This document shows, one piece after another, positions 18,771 to 29,557 of a stretch of 64,000 bases of DNA. Made by a program: the position numbers and the translations under genes. Under the pieces are notes generated by a model, which ran no database searches, had not been told where the DNA came from, and saw only the letters and a program-made list of their open reading frames with translations. Within the stretch, counting starts at the first letter, position 1; every line of letters starts with the position of its first letter. This DNA comes from Ectopseudomonas guguanensis (lineage in GTDB: Bacteria > Pseudomonadota > Gammaproteobacteria > Pseudomonadales > Pseudomonadaceae), in contig NZ_FNJJ01000004.1 of assembly GCF_900104265.1 (NCBI RefSeq), positions 310,001 through 374,000 on the forward strand, read 5' to 3'.

Positions 18771-18877
18771 ACGGTAGCGATTTCCGACGAAATCACTCTT
18801 TTGGGTCATGCTCCGCTGCGCTTGACGCAGTAGTCTTGGCGCTGCGTCGTTGACGCCGCCACTGCATACCTGCTCAA

Positions 18878-18890
18878 AACAATAACAAGG
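18878..18890 (+). promoter_or_regulatory. Crc/Hfq-type CA motif at a ribosome binding site
   Basis: AACAATAACAAGG runs directly into the ribosome binding site (AAGGAG) of the hypothetical gene at 18901. AAYAAYAA is the motif bound by Hfq together with Crc to block translation of catabolic genes in Pseudomonas. Confidence 0.45.
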
Positions 18891-18900
18891 AGCACCCCGG

Positions 18901-19647
18901 ATGCGCTGTAAAGCACTGTTGCGCCATGCTTTTTTCTGGTCGCTCGGAGTTCTCGCCGGGCTCTCGCCAATGGCCTTCGCCGAAGCCGTCAGCCTGCAGG
19001 AACAGATTCAGATCCACGCCAGTCGCGCCACCAGCAGCCTGATGCTGTTACGCGGCGAAGGTTTCCAGAAGACCCACCAGCAACGCCTGGATGCCGACCT
19101 GGCCGCCCTGGCCGGCGCCATGCAGAGCCTGCCGCAGGGCAGCGCCGAACTCAGCCGCGCCCATCAGGCCCTCGTTACCCAACTGCGCAATGGTGTTTCC
19201 TATGGCCCCGGCGACGACAACGTGCCCTGGCGCTTCCCGGAAGACCTGAGCCGCGCCCTGCGCGACTTCCTCAGCGCCGCCCGCGCCCTGCCGGGCGGCG
19301 AGGGGCAGAGCGAACTGGCGGCCAAGATCGAGTATCTCGGCGTGCAGTACCTCAGCCGTTCCTACCTGGGCACCTTCGAGATCGCCCGTGAGCAGCCCGA
19401 CACCTACCTGGGCCAGGATGAACGCCTGCTGCTGCCGGCCATCGACAGCGAACTGCAGGCACTGAGCGATCAGTCCGATCCGCAGGTGGCCAGGCTGCAG
19501 ACCCGCTGGAGCTACCTGCGCGCCGCCCTGGCCGACATGAACAGCCAGAGCAACACGCTGGAGAGCGTATCCGGCCGGCCGTTCGCGCCCATCACAGTGG
19601 ATCGCAACACGCGCTCGCTGACCACGCAATGGATGTCGATGTACTAG
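18901..19647 (+). CDS. Hypothetical exported protein
   Basis: A 248-aa protein with a signal peptide (core FFWSLGVLAGLSPMAFA, cleavage near residue 27). The mature part is mostly helical and hydrophilic, without Cys pairs or metal motifs, and I recognise no domain. AAGGAG lies 8 bases before the ATG. A CA motif (AACAATAACAA) overlaps this site, suggesting catabolite control by Crc/Hfq. Directly downstream sits the inverted copy of the modC repeat unit. Confidence 0.6.
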   Translation: MRCKALLRHAFFWSLGVLAGLSPMAFAEAVSLQEQIQIHASRATSSLMLLRGEGFQKTHQQRLDADLAALAGAMQSLPQGSAELSRAHQALVTQLRNGVSYGPGDDNVPWRFPEDLSRALRDFLSAARALPGGEGQSELAAKIEYLGVQYLSRSYLGTFEIAREQPDTYLGQDERLLLPAIDSELQALSDQSDPQVARLQTRWSYLRAALADMNSQSNTLESVSGRPFAPITVDRNTRSLTTQWMSMY

Positions 19648-19680
19648 AAAGGCTCGCGGCTGACGCCCACAGCCGTGCGT

Positions 19681-19850
19681 ACCGGGGGCTCCGCGGTCGC
19701 CTAGCCAGGAATTACGCTGCCAGCAACGACACCGACTTGATCTGCGCCCAGTGCCGGGGCGTGCAGGACAGGGAAATTGCACGATCGCTGGTGCGCGCGG
19801 CGCACCCTACGGAGGGTGCCGGCTCTAGCGTAGGGGCGCCGCGCGCACCG
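19681..19850 (-). repeat. Inverted remote copy of the modC-tail repeat unit
   Basis: Read on the minus strand this segment contains GTGCAATTTCCCTGTCCTGC, GGGCGCAGATCAAGTCGGTG (the modC tail, 19713-19749 region), AATTCCTGGCTAGGCGACCG and CGGAGCCCCCGG in the same order as the units at 10470-11250. It is therefore a single unit in opposite orientation about 8.5 kb from the array, between the hypothetical exported protein and the DUF962 gene. Confidence 0.85.
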
Positions 19851-19853
19851 CGT

Positions 19854-20378
19854 TCACGCCAGCGCCTTCTTCTCGCGAATGCAGGTAGGCCCGGCGATCT
19901 CCACCACGGCATGCTCGATTTCCTTGCGCAGGCCGAGCAGGAAGGCCAGTTCGGCGACCACGAACAGCGGGCCGATCACCAGGCCCATGACGTCATCGAC
20001 GAATGCCGGCTTGCGCCCTTCGTAGTAATGACCGACGAACTGGATGACCCAGCCCACCACGAACAGGCCGATGCCGGCGCTCAGCCAGAGCGTCGTGGAG
20101 GCCTGCGCCAGGCCGGCAGCGACCCACAGGCAGAGGCCCAGCAGCGCCGCCATCAGCAGGCCGAAACGGGTATCCAGGCGCAGGTAGAACCAGGCCGAAA
20201 CCAGCGCCACCAGGGTGGCCGGCGCCAGCCACAGGCCGGCCATGGCGAAGCCGGGCCGCGACAGCAGCACCGCCACGGCCAGCACTATCATGGGAATGCC
20301 GATGAAATGACTGGCGATATTGCGCCGGTCGCGATGGTAGGCCGCATACTGGGCCAGATGATCGACGAGGGTTTTCAT
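19854..20378 (-). CDS. DUF962/Mpo1-like membrane protein
   Basis: A 174-aa protein with four predicted membrane segments. The DUF962 (Mpo1-like) pattern is visible: AAYHRDRRNIASHFIGIPMI near residue 10 and FVGHYYEGRKPAFVDD near residue 120, with the histidines that in yeast Mpo1 support iron-dependent 2-hydroxy fatty acid oxidation. The enzymatic role in bacteria is untested. I chose the ATG at 20378 because MKTLVDHLAQYAAYH is the family N-terminus. A longer in-frame start would add 19 unrelated residues. Confidence 0.75.
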   Translation of the reverse strand: MKTLVDHLAQYAAYHRDRRNIASHFIGIPMIVLAVAVLLSRPGFAMAGLWLAPATLVALVSAWFYLRLDTRFGLLMAALLGLCLWVAAGLAQASTTLWLSAGIGLFVVGWVIQFVGHYYEGRKPAFVDDVMGLVIGPLFVVAELAFLLGLRKEIEHAVVEIAGPTCIREKKALA

Positions 20379-20502
20379 TGTTATCGTCCTCAGCTGTGGA
20401 ACAGGCCCGCTCATGATCGCCGCGGCCCGCGCCACCGCTCTGTCGGCTAGCCGACAATGGCAGGGATCGCCGTACCGACCGCAACAGCCGACAGGAGCTG
20501 CG

Positions 20503-21186
20503 ATGCCCGATCCACACCGCTATCTCGCGCTGCTACGCCAGGGTCACTGGTTCGCCGCGCTGCCAGATGAACTGAGCCAGGCGCTGCTGGCCATGGCCAG
20601 GGTGCAGCGTCTGGAGGCCGGGCAGCGCCTGTTCCACCGTGGCGACAAACCCTGCGGCCTGTACGCCGTGGTCGAAGGCGCGGTGCGCGTCGGTGCGATC
20701 AGCGAGAGCGGCAAGGAGGCGCTGCTGACGCTGGTGGAGCCACCCTACTGGTTCGGCGAGATCTCCCTGTTCGACGGCCTGCCGCGCACCCACGACGCCT
20801 TCGCCGACAGCGCCAGCACCCTGCTGCTGTTGCCGCAGCACGAGCTGCTCGCCCTGCTCGAACGCCAGCCGCAGTACTGGCGCGATTTCGCCCTGCTGAT
20901 GACGCACAAGCTGCGCCTGGCCTTCGTCGCCCTGGAAGACATGAGCCTGCTGCCGGCCGCGCCACGCCTGGCCCGGCGCCTGCTGCTGATGGCCGAGAAC
21001 TATGGCGAGAGCGAGCCGCGCCGGGTGCTGCACCTGGCTCAGGAACAGCTGGCGCTGATGCTCGCGCTGTCGCGCCAGACTACCAATCAGATTCTCAAGG
21101 AGCTGCAGGCCCAGGGCGTGGTCCGCCTGACCTACGGCGAAATCGAAATTCTCGACCTCCACCGCCTGCGCCAGCTGGCCGGCTGA
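20503..21186 (+). CDS. Crp/Fnr-family transcriptional regulator
   Basis: A 227-aa cytoplasmic regulator. An N-terminal cyclic-nucleotide-binding fold (about residues 12-130; LFHRGDKPCGLYAVVEGAVRVG, GEISLFDGLPRTHDA) is followed by a C-terminal winged HTH (LAQEQLALMLALSRQTTNQ near residue 180, then LKELQAQGVVRLTYGEIEI). No Fnr-type cysteine cluster is present, so direct oxygen sensing through an Fe-S cluster is unlikely. AGGAG precedes the ATG at 20503. It is read in the same direction as the PhoD-like gene 57 bp downstream. Confidence 0.82.
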   Translation: MPDPHRYLALLRQGHWFAALPDELSQALLAMARVQRLEAGQRLFHRGDKPCGLYAVVEGAVRVGAISESGKEALLTLVEPPYWFGEISLFDGLPRTHDAFADSASTLLLLPQHELLALLERQPQYWRDFALLMTHKLRLAFVALEDMSLLPAAPRLARRLLLMAENYGESEPRRVLHLAQEQLALMLALSRQTTNQILKELQAQGVVRLTYGEIEILDLHRLRQLAG

Positions 21187-21242
21187 ACCGCCAGCATTGC
21201 GCCACTGTCCAAGGCCAGTCTTGCCACAGGATGCCTGCTTCG

Positions 21243-23189
21243 ATGCCCGTCACCGCCACTGCACTGCCCGATGTCCTCGCCGGCCCGCTACTGCGCCGCA
21301 TGGAACCCGGCCGCCTGGTGCTGTGGCTGGTGGCCAGCCGCGCGCTGCGCCTGCAGCTGTGGCTGCGCCCCGACGACCAGGCGTCGCACCTGCACGCGCT
21401 GGACGATCACTGCCGGCAATTGCCGCTGGGCCGGCATGCCGTGCTGCACCTGATCGACCTGCCGCTGCAGCAGCCCCTGCCGCAGGATGTGCGCATCGCC
21501 TATGACCTGCAGATCGTCGAGGACGGCGGCACACGCGGCCTCGCCGACTGGGCGCCGCACCTGCTCTATCCGGGCGCCGAGCATGCCGATTTCGTCCTGC
21601 GCTCGCGCCTCGATCACCTGCTGCATGGCTCCTGCCGCAAGCCGCATCACCACGCCACCGACGGCCTGCTGTGCGCCGACCGTCTGCTCGCCGACCAGAC
21701 ACAGGCCGGTCAACGCCCGGCCCTGCTGCTGATGAGCGGCGATCAGGTCTACGTCGACGACGTCGCCGGGCCGATGCTGTGCGCCATCCACCAGCTGATC
21801 GCCCGCCTCGGCCTGTTCGACGAAACCCTCGAAGGTGCGGTGGTCGAGGACAGCCAGGCGCTGTACGCCGACCCGGTCGGCTACTACCGACGGGCCGAGC
21901 TGCTGCCGGCGCTGAAGAGCAACCAGACCCTGCGCGACAAGTTCTTCGGCGGGGTGGAGAAGCCGATCTTCACCAGCAGCAATGCCGACAATCACCTGGT
22001 GACCTTCGCCGAGATGATCGCCATGTACCTGCTGGTCTGGTCGCCCGTGCCCTGGACCCTGATCGAGGAAGACCAGCCGCCGCTGGATGCCCTCAGGCAG
22101 CAGCGCTACGCCGCGGAGCGCGCGTGCGTCGACGCCTTCCGCCGCCAACTCGGCCAGGTCGCGCGGGTATTCGCGCACCTGCCGACGCTGATGATCTTCG
22201 ACGACCACGACGTCACCGACGACTGGAACCTCTCCGCGCGCTGGGAACAGACCGCCTACGGCCATCCCTTCTCCAAGCGCATCATCGGCAACGCCCTGCT
22301 CGCCTACCTGCTGTGCCAGGGCTGGGGCAACAACCCGGACGTGTTCGAGCAGCCGCTGGAGGCCTTTGCCGAGCTGCTGCAGCAGCGCCAGGACAATCAC
22401 TTGCAGGCAGCGGCGCAGGACGCGCTGATCGACCAGCTGCTGCACTTCGAGCGCTGGGATTACGTGCTGCCGACCACGCCCGCGCTGCTGGTGCTGGACA
22501 CCCGCACGCGCCGCTGGCGCAGCGAAGGGCACCTGTCGAAACCCTCGGGGCTGATGGACTGGGAGGCGCTGTGCGACTTCCAGCAGGCCCTGCTCGATCA
22601 CCCGGCGTGCATCATCGTCTCGCCGGCGCCGATGTTCGGGGTGAAGCTGATCGAGGGCATCCAGAAGCTGTTCACCTACGCCGGTCATCCGTTGCTGGTC
22701 GATGCGGAAAACTGGATGGCCCATCGCGGCGCGGCCAGCGTGATGCTGAACATCTTCCGTCACTCGCGCACGCCGAGGGACTTCGTGATTCTTTCCGGCG
22801 ACGTGCACTACTCCTTCGTCTACCGCGTGAGCATCCGCCACAAGCGCGCCAGCCCGACCATCTGGCAGATCACCAGCAGCGGCATCAAGAACGAGTTCCC
22901 GCCGCGCCTGCTGGACTGGTTCGACCGCCTCAATCGCTGGCTCTACGCGCCCTGGTCGCCACTCAACTGGCTGACCAAGCGCCGGCGCATGCGCGTCACC
23001 CCGCTGATTCCCGACCGCAGCCGCTCGGGCGAGCGCCTGTGGAACGGCGCCGGCCTCGGCCAGGTGTTCTTCGACGAGCAGGGCCGGCCCGGCCGCATCC
23101 TCCAGCTCAACGCCGATGGATCGAAGCCGGTGGCCTTCGTCGCCGAGCGCGAGGAGCGCCAGCCGCGGGAAATTGCCGCGCGCTCGTGA
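21243..23189 (+). CDS. PhoD-like metallophosphatase family protein
   Basis: A 648-aa protein with the PhoD/alkaline phosphatase D core. Metal-binding blocks are LLMSGDQVYVDDV near residue 165, MIFDDHDVTDDWN near 320 and VILSGDVHYSFVYRV near 520. No signal peptide is visible, unlike classical secreted PhoD, so it is probably cytoplasmic or peripherally membrane associated. The start is uncertain: ATG 21243 has AGGA 11 bases upstream, while ATG 21231 has no usable site. Whether it is a phosphodiesterase or monoesterase cannot be told. It is convergent with the hydroxybutyrate dehydrogenase gene. Confidence 0.75.
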   Translation: MPVTATALPDVLAGPLLRRMEPGRLVLWLVASRALRLQLWLRPDDQASHLHALDDHCRQLPLGRHAVLHLIDLPLQQPLPQDVRIAYDLQIVEDGGTRGLADWAPHLLYPGAEHADFVLRSRLDHLLHGSCRKPHHHATDGLLCADRLLADQTQAGQRPALLLMSGDQVYVDDVAGPMLCAIHQLIARLGLFDETLEGAVVEDSQALYADPVGYYRRAELLPALKSNQTLRDKFFGGVEKPIFTSSNADNHLVTFAEMIAMYLLVWSPVPWTLIEEDQPPLDALRQQRYAAERACVDAFRRQLGQVARVFAHLPTLMIFDDHDVTDDWNLSARWEQTAYGHPFSKRIIGNALLAYLLCQGWGNNPDVFEQPLEAFAELLQQRQDNHLQAAAQDALIDQLLHFERWDYVLPTTPALLVLDTRTRRWRSEGHLSKPSGLMDWEALCDFQQALLDHPACIIVSPAPMFGVKLIEGIQKLFTYAGHPLLVDAENWMAHRGAASVMLNIFRHSRTPRDFVILSGDVHYSFVYRVSIRHKRASPTIWQITSSGIKNEFPPRLLDWFDRLNRWLYAPWSPLNWLTKRRRMRVTPLIPDRSRSGERLWNGAGLGQVFFDEQGRPGRILQLNADGSKPVAFVAEREERQPREIAARS

Positions 23190-23231
23190 ACCGGCCGAGG
23201 CGGCGCAAGCGCCTGCCGCATGACGGCCCCC

Positions 23232-24002
23232 TCACTGCGCCAGCCAGCCACCATCGATGTTCCATGCTGCGCCACGCACCTGCTGCGCCGCCGAACTGCA
23301 CAGAAACAGCGCCAGCTCGCCGAGCTGCTGCGGGGTGACGAAGGCCTGCGATGGCTGCTTCTCTGCCAGCAGCGCCGTGCACGCCTGCTCGGGCGATTCG
23401 CCTGCGGCGATGCGCGCGTCGATCTGCCGCTGCACCAGGGGCGTGAGCACCCAGCCGGGACAGATGGCATTGCAGGTGACGCCGCTCAGGGCGGTTTCCA
23501 GCGCCACCACCTTGGTCAGGCCGAGCACGCCGTGCTTGGCCGCGACGTAGGCCGCCTTGCCGAGCGAGCCGACGCTGCCGTGCACCGAGGCGATGTTGAT
23601 GATGCGCCCCCAGTCCTGCGCGCGCATGTCCGGCAGGGCCAGGCGCGTGCAATGGAATACCGCGCTGAGGTTGAGCGCGAGGATGGCGTCCCAGCGTTCG
23701 GCGGGAAAGTCCTGCAGCGGCGCGACATGCTGGATGCCGGCATTGTTGACCAGGATATCGACTCGGCCGAACTCGCGCCGGGCGTAGTCGAACAGCGCCT
23801 CGATCTGCGCCGGGTCGGCGAGGTCGGCGGCGTGGTAGCCGACGCGTCCCTCGTGGCGCGCCAGCTGTTCGGCCGCGGCCTGCCAGTCGCCGAAACCGTT
23901 GAGAATGACACTGGCGCCGTTGCGCGCCAGCACCTCGGCGATGCCGAGGCCGATCCCGCTGGTCGAGCCGGTGATCAGAGCGGTCTTTCCATTGAGCATC
24001 AT
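23232..24002 (-). CDS. bdhA: 3-Hydroxybutyrate dehydrogenase (SDR)
   Basis: A 256-aa short-chain dehydrogenase that oxidises (R)-3-hydroxybutyrate to acetoacetate with NAD. The cofactor motif is TGSTSGIGLGIA near residue 11, followed by NNAGIQHV, the catalytic Ser in NIASVHGSVGSLGKAAY and the YVAAK pair (Tyr/Lys). NAGIQHV and the C-terminal VRGAAWNIDGGW are characteristic of this enzyme. Two adjacent ATG codons (24002, 23999) follow AAGGA. It lies downstream of the OprD porin gene, separated by a terminator, and forms the intracellular end of the PHB-use island. Confidence 0.9.
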   Translation of the reverse strand: MMLNGKTALITGSTSGIGLGIAEVLARNGASVILNGFGDWQAAAEQLARHEGRVGYHAADLADPAQIEALFDYARREFGRVDILVNNAGIQHVAPLQDFPAERWDAILALNLSAVFHCTRLALPDMRAQDWGRIINIASVHGSVGSLGKAAYVAAKHGVLGLTKVVALETALSGVTCNAICPGWVLTPLVQRQIDARIAAGESPEQACTALLAEKQPSQAFVTPQQLGELALFLCSSAAQQVRGAAWNIDGGWLAQ

Positions 24003-24062
24003 GGGGTTCCTTGTCGTGTGAGATGAAGCTGCAGTGGCTGCGGCGCCGCTCGCGCTTGCCGG

Positions 24063-24089
24063 AAAAAAGGCCGGGCCAGCTGGCCCGGC
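24063..24089 (-). terminator. Rho-independent terminator downstream of the porin gene
   Basis: On the minus strand the perfect 20-bp palindrome GCCGGGCCAGCTGGCCCGGC (24070-24089) is followed by CTTTTTT. It lies 43 bp after the porin stop, between oprD and bdhA, so bdhA would be expressed by read-through or from a promoter of its own. Confidence 0.75.
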
Positions 24090-24131
24090 AAGGCTTTCAC
24101 GAGGAGTAATCGCGATAGGCGGGGCGCGCCC

Positions 24132-25397
24132 TTACCAGAGTGGCAGGCTGTAGCTGACGATGAAGCGGTTCTCGTCCAGGTCCGGGCCGAAGTTGCTGCG
24201 CGTGGTGGCGTTGCGCAGACGCAGGCCGAGGTTCTTCAGCGGGCCGCTCTGCACCACGTAGGCCAGGTCGGTGTTGCGCTCCCAGGTCTTGCCCTCGCTT
24301 TGCCCGGCGCCGCGGTCGACGTTGTCGCCGGACAGGTAACGGGTCATCAGGCTCAGGCCGGGGACGCCGAGGGCGGCGAAGTCGAAGTCGTAGCGCAACT
24401 GCCAGGAGCGCTCGTCCTGGTTGCCGAAGTCGTTGATCTGCACCAGGTTGATCAGCGCGTTGTCGGCCCCGGCGATATAGGCGAAGCCGGTGTCGCCGGA
24501 CAGGTGCTGGTAGCCGGCGGTGAAGCCGTGGCTGCCCAGGCGATAGGTGAACAGCGCACCGAAGGCGTCGTTGTCGACGTTGCTGCCGCCATCATCGGTG
24601 GAGCGGGCGTAGCGGATGTCCGACTTGAAGCTCTGGCCCTCGCCCAGCGGCAGTTGGTGCACCAGGTTGACCAGGTGCTGCTTGTAGATGCCGTCGAGGC
24701 CGCCGTAGTAGTAGCTGGTGGCGAGCTCCGGGGTCCACTGGTAGCGGCCGCCGGCGAAGATGAACTCGTCGCTGGTCCGCGTGCTGCCCAGCACGATGTT
24801 GCGGCGGCCGCCGTTGAACACGGCCATTTCCTCGTTATCCGAGGAGTCGCGCTGGTTGACCCGGTCCAGTCGGCCGAGGTCCAGGCTCAGCCCCTCGATC
24901 TCGTTGCTGCTCAGCCAGGCACCGCGAAAGGTCTGCGGCAGCAGGCGGCTGTCGTTGCGCATCAGCGCCGGCAGCAGCGGTTGCAGGGTGCCGAGCTTGA
25001 GGGTGCTGTTGGAAGCGCGCAGCTTGGCGGTGAAGCCGGCTTCGCCGTATTCGTCCTGGGCGCGTCTGGGTGCCTCGCGGTCGCTTTTCAGCAGGCCGGT
25101 GCCGATGCGGTCCGGGCTGGAGTCGAGCTTGAGGCCGAGCAGGCCGATGGCGTCGATGCCGAAACCGATGGGCCCCTCGGTGTAGCCGGACTCGAAGCGC
25201 AGCATGAAGCCCTGCGCCCATTCCTCGGCCTTGCTCTGCGCCGCGCCGTTCTGGCGGAAGTCGCGATTGAAGTAGAAATTGCGCGCATCGAGTACGGCCT
25301 TGCTGTCGTCGACGAAGGCGGCGCTGGCGGGGCTGGCGGCGATCAGTACGGCGCCGCCGCAAAGCAGCTGGCAGAGGGAGCTGTGGTGCAGTCGCAT
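24132..25397 (-). CDS. OprD-family outer-membrane porin
   Basis: A 421-aa outer-membrane protein. The signal peptide MRLHHSSLCQLLCGGAVLI is cleaved after ASA. The mature start FVDDSKAVLDARNFYFNRDFR and the terminal ...RFIVSYSLPLW with C-terminal aromatic residue are OprD hallmarks. OprD members take up small carboxylates and amino acids; with a hydroxybutyrate dehydrogenase and PHB depolymerase as neighbours, uptake of 3-hydroxybutyrate is inferred. The ATG at 25397 is preceded by AGAGGA, an AACAACAA CA motif and a sigma-54 promoter. Confidence 0.88.
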   Translation of the reverse strand: MRLHHSSLCQLLCGGAVLIAASPASAAFVDDSKAVLDARNFYFNRDFRQNGAAQSKAEEWAQGFMLRFESGYTEGPIGFGIDAIGLLGLKLDSSPDRIGTGLLKSDREAPRRAQDEYGEAGFTAKLRASNSTLKLGTLQPLLPALMRNDSRLLPQTFRGAWLSSNEIEGLSLDLGRLDRVNQRDSSDNEEMAVFNGGRRNIVLGSTRTSDEFIFAGGRYQWTPELATSYYYGGLDGIYKQHLVNLVHQLPLGEGQSFKSDIRYARSTDDGGSNVDNDAFGALFTYRLGSHGFTAGYQHLSGDTGFAYIAGADNALINLVQINDFGNQDERSWQLRYDFDFAALGVPGLSLMTRYLSGDNVDRGAGQSEGKTWERNTDLAYVVQSGPLKNLGLRLRNATTRSNFGPDLDENRFIVSYSLPLW

Positions 25398-25408
25398 GGT
25401 ATATCCTC

Positions 25409-25416
25409 TTGTTGTT
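25409..25416 (-). promoter_or_regulatory. Crc/Hfq-type CA motif in the porin leader
   Basis: On the minus strand AACAACAA directly precedes GAGGA, the ribosome binding site of the porin gene. It matches the AAYAAYAA motif of Hfq/Crc translational repression. The crc gene itself is at 60514-61293. Confidence 0.55.
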
Positions 25417-25447
25417 ATGGGCCGCGTTGCGCGGCCGCAAGAGGCAG

Positions 25448-25463
25448 AGCGAGAAGCGTGCCA
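25448..25463 (-). promoter_or_regulatory. Sigma-54 promoter of the porin gene
   Basis: On the minus strand the site reads TGGCACGCTTCTCGCT. The GG and GC are separated by exactly 10 bases as required, and only one base (TCGC for TTGC) departs from the TGGCAC-N5-TTGCW consensus. The -12 element lies about 50 bp upstream of the start codon. Confidence 0.75.
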
Positions 25464-25563
25464 GCCCCTCCAGGCAGGCGCCCTGTCGGCGCAATGCCGC
25501 GGGCCAGAGCCTTTTGGCGCAAATGCTGGTGGGTCGGGACGGAAGCGCGGAGTGTCCGCTGCG

Positions 25564-25610
25564 CTGGACATGTCGGCTGGCGACGGCACTCGCCGTCCAG
25601 CCGGCTGGAC
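25564..25610 (-). promoter_or_regulatory. Upstream activator sites for the porin promoter
   Basis: CTGGACATGTC at 25564-25574 and the perfect 16-bp palindrome GTCCAGCCGGCTGGAC at 25595-25610 lie 100-160 bp upstream of the sigma-54 promoter. The first is identical in its 11 bases to the (inverted) site at 30871-30881 upstream of dctP. They are probable binding sites for the sigma-54 activator encoded between the two operons. Confidence 0.6.
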
Positions 25611-25953
25611 GCGGATGCCTGTATCGAGAATCCTGGCCAATGCCAGCAGGCCGCCATGCTGGGCTACGCCGCATCGGCGGTTGCAATGCTGATGACTGAA
25701 CCACCGGTCGAACGCGGTCGTCCCCTCGCCCCTCTGGGGAGAGGGCTAGGGAGAGGGGTAGACGGCAGCCCTGCAGGGTGGGTTAGCGGCGCGGCGGTGG
25801 TTATCGCCAACCCAACGCAAACCGGACGCCGCGTAACCCACCATTGCGGTTTGCGGTAGGCCGCCATGCTGGGCTGCGCCGCGTTGGCGGTTAGCACCGC
25901 ACGCACGAAGCCACCCCAAGCATGACCGAACCTCTGCCCGCCGCGGGCTCGCT
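25611..25953. other. Non-coding gap with clustered repeats
   Basis: This 343-bp gap follows the activator gene. It contains a CCCTCGCCCCTCTGGGGAGAGGG tract at about 25722-25758 (split: CCCCTCTGGGGAGAGGG is the palindrome) similar to those at 3836-3965 and 58509-58554, and a GGTGGGTTAGCGGC...GCGTAACCCACC inverted pair at 25779-25845. A GCCGCCATGCTGGGC sequence occurs twice (near 25649 and 25861). No gene is seen. Confidence 0.5.
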
Positions 25954-27426
<1,473 letters not shown>

Positions 27427-27510
27427 GGCAGTTGCGCCTCCATCGGTTGATCCAGGTAATGACGCAAGCCCTGCCGGGTGGGCAGGGCATTGCGCATGCA
27501 GCCATGACGG

Positions 27511-28884
<1,374 letters not shown>

Positions 28885-28897
28885 TTCAGCCTCGTGA

Positions 28898-29485
28898 TCA
28901 GGGGTGCGGGTGAGCGCCGTTGGCGGGCTCGTCGGGCGCATCGATGGCCCGCGGGAAATGCAGCAGCAGGGTGCTGCAGCGCGAGGCGCGGGCGATCAGG
29001 GCAATGGCCACAAGAATCAGCCCCAGCGGCAGCACGCTCTTGAACACGAAGCGATAGGGCAGCCCGCTCGGTGCCTGCGAGTGCTCCATGTAGACGAAGG
29101 CGGTGTGGGCGTAGGCCAGCAGGCTGTCGATCATCAGCACGATCACCGGCAGGGCCAGCAGGACGATGCCCAGCAGCTCGATCCAGGCCTGGGCGCGCAG
29201 GGGGAATTTCTCGCGCAGCACGTCGACGCGCACATGGTCGTCGCGCACCACGGCGTAGCCCAGCGAGAGCATCATGGCGGCGCCGAACAGGTGCCAGGAC
29301 AGCTCCTCCAGGGCGATCGAGCCGCGCGACAGGATGAAGCGGCTGAACACGTTGCACAGCACCACCAGCAGCACGGCCAGCCACAGCCAGGCGCTGGCCT
29401 TGCCGATGGTGGCGACGAGACGGTCCAGAATGCTGGACAGGCGGTTATGGGGTAGCGCCGCAGCGGCGGATGTGGGGTGTTGCAT
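28898..29485 (-). CDS. dctQ: TRAP transporter small permease subunit DctQ
   Basis: A 195-aa inner-membrane protein with four membrane segments. The family signature is seen in the second segment, FSRFILSRGSIALEELSWHL near residue 47, and in GYAVVRDDHVRVDVL. It connects the binding protein with the large permease DctM. The ATG at 29485 is preceded by GAGG with an 8-base spacer. It is in an operon with dctP and dctM. Confidence 0.88.
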   Translation of the reverse strand: MQHPTSAAAALPHNRLSSILDRLVATIGKASAWLWLAVLLVVLCNVFSRFILSRGSIALEELSWHLFGAAMMLSLGYAVVRDDHVRVDVLREKFPLRAQAWIELLGIVLLALPVIVLMIDSLLAYAHTAFVYMEHSQAPSGLPYRFVFKSVLPLGLILVAIALIARASRCSTLLLHFPRAIDAPDEPANGAHPHP

Positions 29486-29557
29486 CGGGAAAACCTCGGG
29501 CAGGAAGGCGCGACGGGCCGCGGCATAGCCGGGCCCGCGCAGGGTCACTGGGCGTGA

